Of a stretch of 64,000 nucleotides of DNA, positions 24,547-31,977 are shown one piece after another. The notes under the pieces were generated by a model. It did no database searches and was not told the DNA's origin. It saw only the letters and a list, made by a program, of their open reading frames with translations. Source of the DNA: Bacillus sp. MUM 116 (GTDB lineage Bacteria; Bacillota; Bacilli; Bacillales; Cytobacillaceae); assembly GCF_001866655.1 (NCBI RefSeq), contig NZ_MLYR01000008.1, forward strand, positions 1-64,000. Reading direction: 5' to 3'. The position numbers were made by a program, and so were the translations under genes. The number at the start of each line of letters is the position of its first letter. The stretch's first letter is position 1.

Positions 24547-25890
24547 TCACTCACCACTCTTAATAATCTCAAAAATGTTTTTCGCCATGTCCGTATTGTT
24601 TATTTTCCCCATAAATAGGTCCCTTCCAGGTCCGTAGGCATATATATTCACATCATCTCCCGTATGCCCGCTGGTTGTCCAGCCAGTGACGGAACGGGTA
24701 TCGAAAATCTTCTCAATCGCATTATCGATTTCCGTTACATTTTTTGTTACAGATGCTTTTTTAACCGATTTGATTTCTTCGGGTGTCAGTGACAGGTTAA
24801 TGTTATTTTTTAACGTTTGTTCTATATTTCCATCCTTTTCAATTTGCTTCGCCATGAAGTCAGGTGTATGTTTGGCTGCTGCAATTGGCTTAGCAAACCA
24901 GTTATAATTGCCTTTTGCTCCAACTGAAAAACCACCTGTTGAATGGTCTGCTGTTGCTACAACCAATGTATGCTTGTCTTTTTTAGCAAAATCAATGGCG
25001 GCTTTAAAAGCCTTCTCGAAATCTTCCATTTCACTCATTGCTGCCACAATGTCATTATCATGACCGGCCCAGTCGATTTGGCTTCCTTCAACCATTAAAA
25101 AGAAGCCCTTGTCATTTTGACTTAATTTACTTATCGCAGTTTCCGTCATTTCTTTCAAAGATGGCGTCGATGCCTCACGGTCCAGCATTTTAGGCAATCC
25201 CTCCGTGGCAAACAATCCGAGCAGCCTAGTTTTTTTACTTTTTAGCATTTCATCCTTTGTTGTTGCATAATCATAACCATCTTTTTGGAATTCCTTTCTT
25301 AAATCGCGTTCAGAACGGACCAAATTGTTCAATCCGCCGCCAAGCATTACATCGATTTTGTGTTGCCCATGAATTTTTTCATCAAAATAATCATCCGCAA
25401 TCGCATCCATATTTTTACGATTTTTTTCATGTGCTCCAAAGGCTGCGGGTGTGGCATGCGTAATTTGTGAAGTCACAACTAATCCGGTGGATTTTCCTTT
25501 TTCTTTAGCTGCTTCAAGGACGGATTTTACTGGCGCCCCATTTCGATCAACACCAACAGCCGAATTGTAAGTTTTGACTCCGGTAGCCATGGCTGTTCCC
25601 GCTGCTGCTGAGTCGGTTACATTGTGATTTGGATCATCCGAATAGGTCATTTGCTGCCCTACCAGGTACGGATCAAACGCGTTTGGCTCAAACTTTTTGG
25701 TGGCCGGGTCATCCTTAAAATATCGATAAGCAGTTGTATAAGAAACCCCCATTCCATCTCCGATTAAAAAAATAATGTTTCTTATTTCTTTATTGTCTGG
25801 ATTAGCTTTAACGCCTTTCTGAATGGTTCCAAGTATAATTCCAGCTATTGCTAAAGAAATTGTAGCTACTGCTAATATCCTTTTCGGCAA
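24547..25890 (-). CDS. Secreted alkaline phosphatase (PhoA family)
   Basis: 447 residues. N-terminal signal peptide or anchor (KRILAVATISLAIAGIILG), then the PhoA core: IFLIGDGMGVSYT (metal ligand Asp), NVTDSAAAGTAMATG with the nucleophilic Ser, EGSQIDWAGHDND, VATADHSTGGFSVG and TSGHTGDDVNIYAYG with the last His ligand. It acts outside the membrane to release phosphate from organic esters. The start is TTG, with AAAGGAGGAGC upstream. Family members are usually under PhoP control; I did not find a convincing PhoP box. Monocistronic. Confidence 0.92.
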   Translation of the reverse strand: MPKRILAVATISLAIAGIILGTIQKGVKANPDNKEIRNIIFLIGDGMGVSYTTAYRYFKDDPATKKFEPNAFDPYLVGQQMTYSDDPNHNVTDSAAAGTAMATGVKTYNSAVGVDRNGAPVKSVLEAAKEKGKSTGLVVTSQITHATPAAFGAHEKNRKNMDAIADDYFDEKIHGQHKIDVMLGGGLNNLVRSERDLRKEFQKDGYDYATTKDEMLKSKKTRLLGLFATEGLPKMLDREASTPSLKEMTETAISKLSQNDKGFFLMVEGSQIDWAGHDNDIVAAMSEMEDFEKAFKAAIDFAKKDKHTLVVATADHSTGGFSVGAKGNYNWFAKPIAAAKHTPDFMAKQIEKDGNIEQTLKNNINLSLTPEEIKSVKKASVTKNVTEIDNAIEKIFDTRSVTGWTTSGHTGDDVNIYAYGPGRDLFMGKINNTDMAKNIFEIIKSGE

Positions 25891-26082
25891 AACTGCTCCT
25901 CCTTTACTTTACTCAATATGAATAGTGTTACCTTCATAAATCCGTCCCATTATGATTTTTAATTTTAGGGTAATCTAACTAAGAATAGGGTATTAAATAT
26001 TACAGAAAAACTAACGACAGAAAGTAATGTCCTTATCATAGAATCAACAATAAAGGAAAATCAGTTACGTTAGGAGGACAAT

Positions 26083-26559
26083 ATGTTTTTATCCTATCCG
26101 ATTTTAGCAGCTCTTTTAGGGATGTTGATTGCTCAATTTGTAAAAATTCCGATTCATTTTTTAACAACCGGTGAAGTAAAATGGAATCTAATGATTAGTA
26201 CTGGCGGTATGCCAAGCTCCCATACCGCAACGATTATTTCCTTAACAACAGCAATCGCGCTTACATCAGGGCTTAAATCAAATGAGTTTGCGATCTGTGT
26301 GGTAATGTCCGCCATTGTGATGCATGATGCGACAGGTGTCCGCCGGCATGCAGGTTATCATGCGGAAGTTTTAAATAAACTGTTAGTTGATTTCAACGCT
26401 TTGGTCGAAACCTTAAAGAACCCTAATTTAAAAAAAACAGAATCTCGAGCAAAGCTTAAGGAACTATTAGGACATCAGCCGGCAGAGGTATTTTTTGGAG
26501 CCATCACGGGAATTATCGTTGGTTTCTTAACCTATCTGTTTTATCCATTTTCTTCCTAA
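26083..26559 (+). CDS. YuiD-like divergent PAP2-family membrane protein (DUF212)
   Basis: 158 residues with four membrane segments. The family signature is complete: AQFVKIPIHFLTTGEVKWNLMISTGGMPSSHTATIISLTTAI near the N terminus, the HDATGVRRHAGYHAEVLN motif near 85, and a GHQPAEVFFGAITGIIVGF segment at the end. It is a divergent acid phosphatase-like fold; the GMPSSH and HDATGVRR residues mirror the PAP2 phosphatase active site. Substrate unknown. TAGGAGG lies seven bases before the ATG; monocistronic. Confidence 0.88.
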   Translation: MFLSYPILAALLGMLIAQFVKIPIHFLTTGEVKWNLMISTGGMPSSHTATIISLTTAIALTSGLKSNEFAICVVMSAIVMHDATGVRRHAGYHAEVLNKLLVDFNALVETLKNPNLKKTESRAKLKELLGHQPAEVFFGAITGIIVGFLTYLFYPFSS

Positions 26560-26571
26560 TAAAAACCCTTA

Positions 26572-26600
26572 TTGAATATCTTTTTAAGGTATGATATTCT
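26572..26600 (+). promoter_or_regulatory. Promoter of the folD transcript
   Basis: TTGAAT at 26572-26577, a 17-bp spacer and TATTCT at 26595-26600, placing the transcript start just before the riboswitch aptamer. Confidence 0.65.
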
Positions 26601-26611
26601 CAAATTAACAA

Positions 26612-26692
26612 GAAGGAAAATGCAGTGACTGACGACAACCGTGGAATTAACCACATGGGAGCTGCATTTTATACGGTCGGGTCGTCTGGGCA
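26612..26692 (+). promoter_or_regulatory. ZTP riboswitch (pfl motif) upstream of folD
   Basis: The aptamer has the two conserved halves of the pfl/ZTP class: GCAGTGACTGACGACAACC with a short hairpin closing GTGG...CCAC, then ATGGGAGCTGC which pairs back with GCAG, and the downstream conserved TCGTCTGGGCA. It is followed at once by an intrinsic terminator. ZTP (AICAR triphosphate) reports low 10-formyl-tetrahydrofolate and turns on folate one-carbon genes such as folD, which is exactly the gene that follows. Confidence 0.88.
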
Positions 26693-26727
26693 GAGATAGG
26701 GTTTTATTTCCCTATCTCTTTTATTAT
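26692..26727 (+). terminator. Riboswitch-controlled terminator
   Basis: AGAGATAGGG / CCCTATCTCT stem with an 8-base loop followed by TTTATTATTTTT. It directly abuts the CTGGGCA of the aptamer, so ligand binding can compete with its formation. Confidence 0.88.
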
Positions 26728-26746
26728 TTTTCAGGAGGTAGTTATA

Positions 26747-27589
26747 ATGGAAAAAATCATTCTAGATGGACAACTTGTAGCGAAAAATATTAAAGATGCC
26801 TTAAAAAATAGAGTAAATGAGCTAAAGGGAAAAGGAGTTACTCCTTGCCTTGCAACCATTTTAGTTGGAGATGACCCATCATCAGAGACCTATGTAAAAA
26901 TGAAGGGAAATGCTTGCGAAAAAGTTGGGATTAAATCATTACGTATTCATTTACCAAAAGAAACGGAAACAAGTGCTCTTTTAAAAACTATTGAGGAATT
27001 AAATCAAGATGAGACCGTTCATGGTATTCTCCTTCAACACCCTGTTCCATCACATATTGATGAGCGTAAGGCGTTCGAATCAATTGATATTCGTAAAGAT
27101 GTCGACGGTGTAACAAGCAGAGGCTATGGCGAAACTGCGTTAGGTTTTGGAAAATACCCATCATGTACTCCGGCAGCAATCATGGAAATTATCAACTTTT
27201 ATAATATCCCTGTAGAGGGTAAACATGCGGTTGTTGTTGGCAGAAGTCCGATTCTCGGAAAGCCGGTATCTGCCCTGCTTTTAAATGCAGATGCAACGGT
27301 TACAACCTGTCATTCACGTACTAATAATTTACCAGAAATCGTTAAACAAGCGGATATTGTTGTAGCGGCTGTGGGTAAGCCTAATTTTATTCAAGGGGAC
27401 TGGATTAAAGAAGGAGCAGTTATCTTAGATGCTGGGTATAACAAAGGAAATATCGGAGACGTGGATTACGGGGCTTGTTATGAAAAAGCTAGTGCGATTA
27501 CACCTGTCCCGGGTGGAGTTGGCCCTGTAACGATTTCGATGTTGTTAAAGCATACGGTAAAATCCGCCGAGGAAACTCTTCAAGACTAA
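26747..27589 (+). CDS. folD: Bifunctional methylenetetrahydrofolate dehydrogenase/cyclohydrolase
   Basis: 280 residues, the usual FolD length. The catalytic Tyr/Lys motif is SSETYVKMKGNACEKVGI (about 45-62), followed by GILLQHPVPSHID near 100, KDVDGVTSRGYGE, the NADP-binding VVVGRSPILGKPVSALLL near 165 and the C-terminal ITPVPGGVGPVTISML. It interconverts 5,10-methylene- and 10-formyl-tetrahydrofolate, supplying purine synthesis. Expression is predicted to be controlled by the ZTP riboswitch and terminator immediately upstream. CAGGAGG precedes the ATG. It is monocistronic with a terminator behind it. Confidence 0.97.
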   Translation: MEKIILDGQLVAKNIKDALKNRVNELKGKGVTPCLATILVGDDPSSETYVKMKGNACEKVGIKSLRIHLPKETETSALLKTIEELNQDETVHGILLQHPVPSHIDERKAFESIDIRKDVDGVTSRGYGETALGFGKYPSCTPAAIMEIINFYNIPVEGKHAVVVGRSPILGKPVSALLLNADATVTTCHSRTNNLPEIVKQADIVVAAVGKPNFIQGDWIKEGAVILDAGYNKGNIGDVDYGACYEKASAITPVPGGVGPVTISMLLKHTVKSAEETLQD

Positions 27590-27595
27590 TAATTT

Positions 27596-27628
27596 GAGTT
27601 GAGCCAGCTTTTTGGCTCAACTCTTTTA
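27596..27628 (+). terminator. Terminator of folD
   Basis: GAGTTGAGCC / GGCTCAACTC perfect 10-bp stem with an 8-base loop, then TTTTAG. Confidence 0.88.
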
Positions 27629-27739
27629 GTTTCTTCCCCCTTGTTTAAAGTCCATTTCAAAGGCTTGGGAAACAAGACTGCATTTTCTACAAGAAAAGAA
27701 ACCCCATCTTCCCCAGGGTTCCACCTTAAAGATATTTAC

Positions 27740-28771
27740 CTATTTCCCCGTCTCCCGCCGCACAACCGGCGCAACCTCCGTTGCCAAACGCTCAATATTC
27801 TCAGCTACCTTTTCAAACGGCATACCCCCAATATCCATTTGAGCAATAAACCGCTGATGGCCAAACAATTCATATTGATGAAGAATTTTTTCAATAATTT
27901 GTTCTGAACTTCCCACGAATAAGGCCGTTTCCGGAGCTGCCATAATCTCAAAATCTGCTCGCGACGTACTCATTCCACGCTGGTGATCGAGATATCCCCA
28001 ATAATTGGAGTGGTACGCATAGTACTCATCTTTTGCCTGTTGTGTAGTTTTAGATATATAAGCATGCCCTGTTACCCCCACCTTTAAAGATTCTGGAGCA
28101 TGCCCAGCCTGACTAGCCGCCTGCCGGTATATATCTACAAGAGACTTAAATCGGATTGGCGGGCCTCCGAGGATTGCCAAGGCTAAACCAGTACCTAATC
28201 TGCCCGCTCGTGCAGCGCTCTCTGGAGTGCCGCCAACTCCAACCCAAATAGGGATTTCTTTTTGTAACGGTCTAGGTGCAATTTCTGCATTCTGCAATGG
28301 AGATCTAAATCTGCCGCTCCATGTAACTCTCTCTTCGGCATTCAGCTTCAAAAATAATTCAATATTTTCTTCAAACAATTCATCATATTGGTTCACGTCA
28401 AAACCAAACAGCGGGAACGATTCAATAAAGGCTCCTCGTCCAGCAATGATTTCAGCCCGTCCATTCGATAATAGATCCAGTGTAGCAAAATCTTCAAATA
28501 GACGGACAGGATCGATCGTATTTAAAACAGTAGTGGTAGTAGTTAATTTGATTCGCTGCGTAACCTGGGAAACTGCTGACAACACAATCGCAGGAGCTGA
28601 TACCGCATAGTCCAGACGATGATGCTCCCCTACCCCAAATACATCCAGCCCTAAGTCATCCGCCAATTTTGCCGCTCCAATGATTTCTTCTAGGCGTTGA
28701 TGGGCACTGATTGTTTTCCCCGTATGCGGGTTCGGACCTAAATCCGCCAACGTATAAATCCCAATTTCCAT
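27740..28771 (-). CDS. Luciferase-like flavin monooxygenase (LLM family)
   Basis: 343 residues with the bacterial luciferase-like TIM-barrel: GIYTLADLGPNPHTGKTISAHQRLEEIIGAAKLADDLGLDVFGVGEHHRLDYAVSAP is the canonical start (EHH motif near 50), then TTTTVLNTIDPVRLFEDFATLDLLSNGRAEIIAGRG near 80-115 and WVGVGGTPESAARAGRLG near 180. The group oxidises small organic compounds using reduced flavin supplied by a separate reductase. A suitable NADPH:FMN reductase gene lies divergently next door. The substrate is unknown. It shares the divergent control region. Confidence 0.88.
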   Translation of the reverse strand: MEIGIYTLADLGPNPHTGKTISAHQRLEEIIGAAKLADDLGLDVFGVGEHHRLDYAVSAPAIVLSAVSQVTQRIKLTTTTTVLNTIDPVRLFEDFATLDLLSNGRAEIIAGRGAFIESFPLFGFDVNQYDELFEENIELFLKLNAEERVTWSGRFRSPLQNAEIAPRPLQKEIPIWVGVGGTPESAARAGRLGTGLALAILGGPPIRFKSLVDIYRQAASQAGHAPESLKVGVTGHAYISKTTQQAKDEYYAYHSNYWGYLDHQRGMSTSRADFEIMAAPETALFVGSSEQIIEKILHQYELFGHQRFIAQMDIGGMPFEKVAENIERLATEVAPVVRRETGK

Positions 28772-28815
28772 TTCTTTCTCATCCCTTCATTTCTTTTTTT
28801 ATTAGTATTCAATAG

Positions 28816-28844
28816 TTGACAAAACGAATACAGTATAATATTAT
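28816..28844 (+). promoter_or_regulatory. Promoter of the flavin reductase gene
   Basis: TTGACA at 28816-28821, a 17-bp spacer and TATTAT at 28839-28844: an almost perfect sigma-A promoter. Confidence 0.85.
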
Positions 28845-28845
28845 T

Positions 28846-28876
28846 ATCTCGAATTAAATATATTTTAATTTGAGAT
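28846..28876. promoter_or_regulatory. 31-bp dyad overlapping the transcript start (MhqR-like operator)
   Basis: Centred imperfect palindrome with outer arms ATCTCGAATTAA and TTAATTTGAGAT, 12 of 15 arm positions pairing. The ATCTCGAATT arm resembles the ATCTCGA half-sites reported for the quinone-sensing MarR repressor MhqR of Bacillus. The regulator gene is not in this window. Confidence 0.55.
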
Positions 28877-28974
28877 TCATGAAATGTAAATATATTTCAC
28901 TAAATCTACAAGGGGTGTCAAAAATGAGCTTTTTCAGTAATTTATTTGGCAGTGCATCTAAGGAGGAAGAAAAA

Positions 28975-29526
28975 ATGACAAATCCAAAAGTAAAAATTGG
29001 GATTATTTTAGGAAGTACACGTCAAGGACGCGTTAGTCCACAAGTAGGAGAATGGGTGAAAGGGATTGCTGACAAACGTCAGGATGCAGATTATGAAATC
29101 GTCGATATCGCTGATTTCAAATTGCCATTCTTAGGAGAAGGAACTGGTCAAGAACCAGGCCTACAAGCTTGGAATGAAAAACTTGCAAGCCTTGATGGCT
29201 TTGTATTCATTGTTCAAGAATATAACCACAGCATCACAGGCGCATTGAAAAATGCATTAGATTCAGCTCGTGAGGCTTGGAATGACAAAGCAGCAGGTAT
29301 TGTAAGCTATGGTTCAACTGGCGGAGCCCGTGCTGCAGAACACTTACGCGGCATCTTAGGGGAACTAAAAGTAGCAGACGTTCGTACACACCCAACATTA
29401 TCTCTATTTACAGATTTCGAAAACATGTCTACATTCAAACCAGCTGAATTGCACCTTACAAATGTAAATGCAATGTTAGATGAAGTAGTTGCATGGAGCG
29501 GCGCTCTAAAAACTGTAAGAAAATAG
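28975..29526 (+). CDS. NADPH-dependent FMN reductase
   Basis: 183 residues of the NADPH_dep_FMN_red flavodoxin-like family: VKIGIILGSTRQGRVSPQVGEW (phosphate-binding GSTRxGR, residues 6-16), FIVQEYNHSITGALKNALD near 85 (the P-x-Y-N-x-S-like FMN loop) and GIVSYGSTGGARAAEHLRG near 115. It delivers reduced flavin, plausibly to the luciferase-like enzyme across the divergent promoter, or acts as a quinone/azo reductase. I choose the ATG at 28975 because AAGGAGG lies seven bases upstream; a second ATG at 28924 with AAGGGG would add 17 residues and cannot be excluded. Confidence 0.88.
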   Translation: MTNPKVKIGIILGSTRQGRVSPQVGEWVKGIADKRQDADYEIVDIADFKLPFLGEGTGQEPGLQAWNEKLASLDGFVFIVQEYNHSITGALKNALDSAREAWNDKAAGIVSYGSTGGARAAEHLRGILGELKVADVRTHPTLSLFTDFENMSTFKPAELHLTNVNAMLDEVVAWSGALKTVRK

Positions 29527-29534
29527 GAATTACA

Positions 29535-29572
29535 AAAATGGAGCTTGAGGTTGTCCTCAAGCTCCATTTTTA
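29535..29572 (+). terminator. Terminator of the flavin reductase gene
   Basis: AAAATGGAGCTTGAGG / CCTCAAGCTCCATTTT, a 16-bp perfect stem with a 4-base loop and a T-rich end. Confidence 0.92.
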
Positions 29573-29595
29573 ATTAAACGTTTAATTAGTAAATG
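29572..29595 (+). repeat. Single copy of the AAACGTTT-TTAGTA motif
   Basis: AATTAAACGTTTAATT is a 16-bp perfect palindrome followed by AGTAAATGC, as in the paired copies at 19.4 and 23.9 kb. It abuts the flavin reductase terminator and the amidohydrolase relic. Confidence 0.6.
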
Positions 29596-29596
29596 C

Positions 29597-29748
29597 TAAT
29601 TAGTTTCCAAGCGAACCTGAAACAATTTCTCCCCTGAACATCGTAGCAACTCGTTTGGATCTTCTTGCAATCGCCTCAGCGGAACACTAACATCAACGAA
29701 TACGAATTCCGCATCGTCTCCTACATTTGGCCATATGCGTTCTCCTTT
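29597..29748 (-). pseudogene. Amidohydrolase (cytosine deaminase-like) C-terminal relic
   Basis: The minus strand reads IWPNVGDDAEFVFVD and, after a frame shift, AIARRSKRVATMFRGEIVSG and SLGN with a stop at 29597. This is a typical C-terminal end of a metal-dependent amidohydrolase, where the protein chain returns to the small beta domain (GDDAEFVxxD, then KRxxxxxRGxIVxG). No catalytic region remains. It accounts for the gap between the flavin reductase and TetR genes. Confidence 0.65.
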
Positions 29749-29859
29749 TTTATTTAAAGGGGTTACACCTCCGGTATTAAATTATTGAAACGACATGCAA
29801 AGCAATGATAGATAAAACCTCCAGCTTGCTTGAAATAATTTAATTTGATATGATAACTG

Positions 29860-29871
29860 ACGAACGTTCGT
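29860..29871. promoter_or_regulatory. TetR-type operator
   Basis: ACGAACGTTCGT, a perfect 12-bp palindrome, lies 20 bases before the TetR start codon. The form (GAACGTTC core) is common for TetR-family autoregulation. Confidence 0.7.
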
Positions 29872-29890
29872 TAAATTCGAGGTGATTATA

Positions 29891-30469
29891 TTGAAAAGCG
29901 ATGAAATTAAGGAAGCCGCTCTAAAATATTTTACAATCCATGGTTATGAAGGAGCCTCCCTTTCGCAAATTGCTGAAGAAGTCGGAATGAAAAAGCAATC
30001 CATTTACGCTCATTTTAAAGGGAAAGATGACCTTTTTCTGCAAGTTTTGCGTGATGCAAAAGAGACAGAGCTATCTTCAAAACTCCAATATTTTGGAAAA
30101 ATCAATTCACAAAATCCTGAAAAAGATTTATACGGATTCCTGCAATTGGTTATCGATCTTTTTCAAAAAAATGAGCATATAAAGTTTTGGCTCCGAATGT
30201 CATTCTTTCCGCCAGCACATCTTGCAAAAGCAATTGAAATGGAAGTCATCGATATCGAGGAGAAGATACAAGCGATCCTGGAAAGTAAATTTCAAGATTG
30301 GATTGATGCTAAAGTAATCTTCGGAGATGCAGCAAAAACACCGACCTTCGCTTTCTTAGGAGTAGTCGATTCCATTTTGCTGGAACTTGTTTATGGCAAT
30401 GATGAGAAACGGCTGAAGGATAAATTAGAAGCCTCATGGACTGTATTTTGGAGAGGGATTTCACATTAA
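29891..30469 (+). CDS. TetR/AcrR family transcriptional regulator
   Basis: 192 residues. The N-terminal HTH is complete: IKEAALKYFTIHGYEGASLSQIAEEVGMKKQSIYAHFKGKDDLFLQVL (residues about 5-52); the rest is a helical ligand/dimer domain. The start is TTG at 29891, with CGAGGTG six bases upstream. A perfect palindrome overlaps the presumed promoter. The gene is followed after 28 bases by an MFS pump, so it most likely represses its own operon until a toxic substrate binds. Confidence 0.9.
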   Translation: MKSDEIKEAALKYFTIHGYEGASLSQIAEEVGMKKQSIYAHFKGKDDLFLQVLRDAKETELSSKLQYFGKINSQNPEKDLYGFLQLVIDLFQKNEHIKFWLRMSFFPPAHLAKAIEMEVIDIEEKIQAILESKFQDWIDAKVIFGDAAKTPTFAFLGVVDSILLELVYGNDEKRLKDKLEASWTVFWRGISH

Positions 30470-30497
30470 TGATTCCTACAGAAAAGAGGTGTGATTC

Positions 30498-31700
30498 ATG
30501 AAGAAAACGATAAAAGATCAAAAGGCGGTATTGATTATCCTTTTAAGCAATATTTTCATTGCCTTTCTGGGAATTGGTCTCATCATCCCTGTTATGCCAA
30601 CCTTTATGAATATCATGCATTTATCAGGGAAAACGATGGGCTATCTTGTTGCCGTATTTGCGGTGTCACAACTGCTGATGTCACCACTTGCAGGCCGATG
30701 GGTAGACCGTTATGGCAGAAAGAAAATCATTATCATCGGCTTATTCCTATTTGGTGTTTCTGAACTGATTTTTGGTATAGGTAAAAGTGTATCAGTTCTT
30801 TATCTATCAAGGATTCTAGGGGGATTTAGTGCCGCCTTTATTATGCCGGGAGTTACTGCATATCTTGCTGATATTACATCCGTTCAGGAGCGGCCAAAAG
30901 CAATGGGTTATATGTCGGCCGCTATTAGCACAGGCTTTATCATTGGCCCCGGCATCGGCGGTTTTATTGCAGCATACGGTGTACGCATGCCCTTCTTCTT
31001 TGCGGCAGCCATTGCTTTTTTAGCATGCATTTCATCCATATTTATATTAAAAGAGCCGCTTACAAAGGAACAGCTGGAAGAAATTTCATCCAATGCAAAG
31101 GAAACAAACTTTATAAACGATTTTAAAAGATCACTCATCCCGCTTTACTTTATTGCATTTATCATTGTATTTGTACTTGCTTTCGGTTTATCAGCTTATG
31201 AAACTGTTTTTAGTCTATTTTCTGATCATAAATTCGGCTTTACACCAAAGGATATTGCTTCCATTATTACAATAAGCTCAATCTTTGGCGTTATTGTGCA
31301 AGTATTTATGTTTGGAAGAATGGTAGATTTACTTGGTGAAAAGAGACTGATTCAATTATGTTTAGTTATAGGTGCCATTTTGGCAGTGGTCTCCACCGTG
31401 ATCTCTAGCTTTTTATTAGTTCTGATGGTAACTTGCTTTATCTTCCTCGCATTTGATTTGCTTCGTCCAGCATTGACGACCTTTTTATCAAGGACAGCCA
31501 GGAAAGAGCAAGGATTTGTGGCTGGGATGAACTCAACCTATACGAGCTTAGGCAATATCATCGGACCAGCGATGGGTGGAATACTTTTTGACGTAAATAT
31601 TCACTATCCTTATCTTTTCGCTGCTGTCATTATGATTATTGGTCTCGGTATTACAGTTATTTGGAAAGACAAACAATTGTCATCAAGCATAGCTGAGTAA
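30498..31700 (+). CDS. MFS drug/metabolite exporter (12 TMS)
   Basis: 400 residues with twelve hydrophobic segments. Motif A GRWVDRYGRKKIIIIGL is in the loop between helices 2 and 3 (about 66-82), and motif C-like GPGIGGFIAAYGVRMPFFFAA occurs in helix 5, typical of proton-driven drug exporters such as Bmr and TetA. The second-half motif A copy is GRMVDLLGEKRLIQ. It is cotranscribed with the TetR gene upstream (28-base gap, AGAGGTG ribosome site), which supports a drug-efflux role. The substrate is unknown. Confidence 0.9.
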   Translation: MKKTIKDQKAVLIILLSNIFIAFLGIGLIIPVMPTFMNIMHLSGKTMGYLVAVFAVSQLLMSPLAGRWVDRYGRKKIIIIGLFLFGVSELIFGIGKSVSVLYLSRILGGFSAAFIMPGVTAYLADITSVQERPKAMGYMSAAISTGFIIGPGIGGFIAAYGVRMPFFFAAAIAFLACISSIFILKEPLTKEQLEEISSNAKETNFINDFKRSLIPLYFIAFIIVFVLAFGLSAYETVFSLFSDHKFGFTPKDIASIITISSIFGVIVQVFMFGRMVDLLGEKRLIQLCLVIGAILAVVSTVISSFLLVLMVTCFIFLAFDLLRPALTTFLSRTARKEQGFVAGMNSTYTSLGNIIGPAMGGILFDVNIHYPYLFAAVIMIIGLGITVIWKDKQLSSSIAE

Positions 31701-31913
31701 TTAGAAAAGCCGCGGACACGCCCATAACACTTATTGTTGTTGACCTACCATGAAAATACACTTCTCTCAAGGGAGCCATAATTCACAGTGGAAAAAAATA
31801 TTGAGGGTCTTTGTTTCTAAAAAATCATATTTGTACCAGAACCGGTAATTTGATGGGGACAGGAATTCCTTGCCCAATCTAACTCGGAGAATGCCTAGAG
31901 TCTCTAAAATTAA

Positions 31914-31942
31914 GGAGAGGAACGCTTTGCGTACCTCTCTTT
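31914..31942. terminator. Bidirectional terminator
   Basis: GGAGAGGAACGC / GCGTACCTCTC imperfect stem with TTTATT on the plus side and TTAATTTT on the minus side. It separates the MFS and ureohydrolase genes, which converge. The rest of 31701-31977 holds nothing I can identify. Confidence 0.65.
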
Positions 31943-31977
31943 ATTACATTCATTCTTCCTATAGGAACCAATCCCTG

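Noticed and set aside
24547-25960. PhoP box for the alkaline phosphatase
   Set aside because: No pair of TTAACA-like repeats with correct spacing was found upstream.
28870-28974. Longer flavin reductase N terminus from the frame opening at 28870
   Set aside because: The upstream part overlaps the operator-like dyad and lacks a good ribosome site; the choice lies between the ATGs at 28924 and 28975.
31701-31913. Insertion sequence fragment
   Set aside because: Some phrases look transposon-like, but I found no inverted ends, target duplication or transposase frame.
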